This document shows, piece by piece, positions 63,722-64,000 of a stretch of DNA of 64,000 bases. Positions within the stretch are counted from its first letter, which is position 1, and each line of letters starts with the position of its first letter. The DNA is from Capra hircus (lineage: Eukaryota > Chordata > Mammalia > Artiodactyla > Bovidae), in contig NC_030822.1 in assembly GCF_001704415.2 (NCBI RefSeq), forward strand, positions 57,033,345 to 57,097,344, read 5' to 3'. The notes under the pieces are model-generated. The model did no database searches. It saw only the letters and a program-made list of their open reading frames with translations, and was not told where the DNA came from. The translations under genes and the position numbers were made by a program.

Positions 63722-64000
63722 TTGTTGTTGTTCAATCACTCACTCGTGTCCAGCTCTTTGACATCCCATGGACTGCAGCACACCAGGCTTCCCTGTCCTT
63801 CTGTCCTTCTCCGTCTCCCAGAGTTTGCTCAGGCTCATATCCATTGAGTTGGTGATGCCATCCGACCATCTCGAACTCTGTCGTCCCCTACTCGTCCTGC
63901 CTTTACTCTTTCCCAGCATCAGGGTCTTCCCTAATGAGTTGGCTCTTCACATCAGGTGGCTCCTAATGTTTGGGAGCTTCAGTTTCAGCATCAGTCATTT
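63722..64000 (-). mobile_element. BovB 3' fragment, runs off the window
   Basis: It starts with a (TTG)n tail and 'caatcactcactcgtgtcca', then 'ccattgagttggtgatgcca' and 'gaccatctcgaactctgtcg'. It continues past 64000, so its length is unknown. Confidence 0.9.

Overview
The window is nuclear DNA of a ruminant mammal, almost certainly a bovid. The evidence is the mobile-element set: BovB (RTE-type) LINEs, tRNA-derived Bov-tA and Bov-A2 SINEs, CHR-type cetartiodactyl SINEs, ruminant L1 3' ends and a BTMAR-like mariner MITE. These lie among ancient mammalian MIR and L2 copies. Cattle, buffalo, sheep and goat cannot be separated by eye. All repeat names come from recognised consensus features, not from a RepeatMasker run, so edges are good to about 5-20 bp unless a target-site duplication (TSD) fixes them.

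I found no convincing protein-coding exon or gene. The longest open frames fall inside SINEs or LINEs or in GC-rich sequence with no recognisable domain. The window reads as an intergenic or deep intronic repeat mosaic separated by 0.3-2.5 kb stretches of unrecognised DNA. Several of those stretches look like candidate conserved noncoding elements.

Layout. 1.1-5.1 kb is a BovB cluster with one BovB nested in another. 5.1-12 kb is mostly unassigned, with one long L2 and a polypurine tract. 12-15 kb holds SINEs, L2 and a Bov-tA carrying an inverted copy of DNA 0.3 kb upstream. 15-19.8 kb has L1, BovB, mariner and CHR SINEs. 19.8-21.7 kb is an older L1 broken by a ruminant L1 and four Bov-tA copies. 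21.7-33.4 kb is sparse SINE, MIR and L2. 33.4-40.6 kb has Bov-A2, L2, BovB, a hAT transposase remnant, a truncated 5S rRNA retrocopy and a reverse-strand BovB. 41-49.8 kb has MIR, L2, L1 and CA repeats. 50.4 and 55.6 kb hold two inverted copies of an unidentified ~240-bp element with a nearly identical 81-bp core. 52.5-54.4 kb has a possible processed pseudogene and a Bov-A2 inside an L1. 56.7-64 kb has ruminant L1, nested Bov-tA, a GATA repeat, AT and AC repeats and a terminal BovB.

There is no operon-like organisation. The order of events is readable where elements nest and carry TSDs. The observations most worth following up are the 50.4/55.6 kb inverted element pair, the inverted templated insertion at 14.2 kb, the tailless 5S retrocopy at 39.85 kb and the 90-bp direct repeats flanking an L1 at 20 kb.
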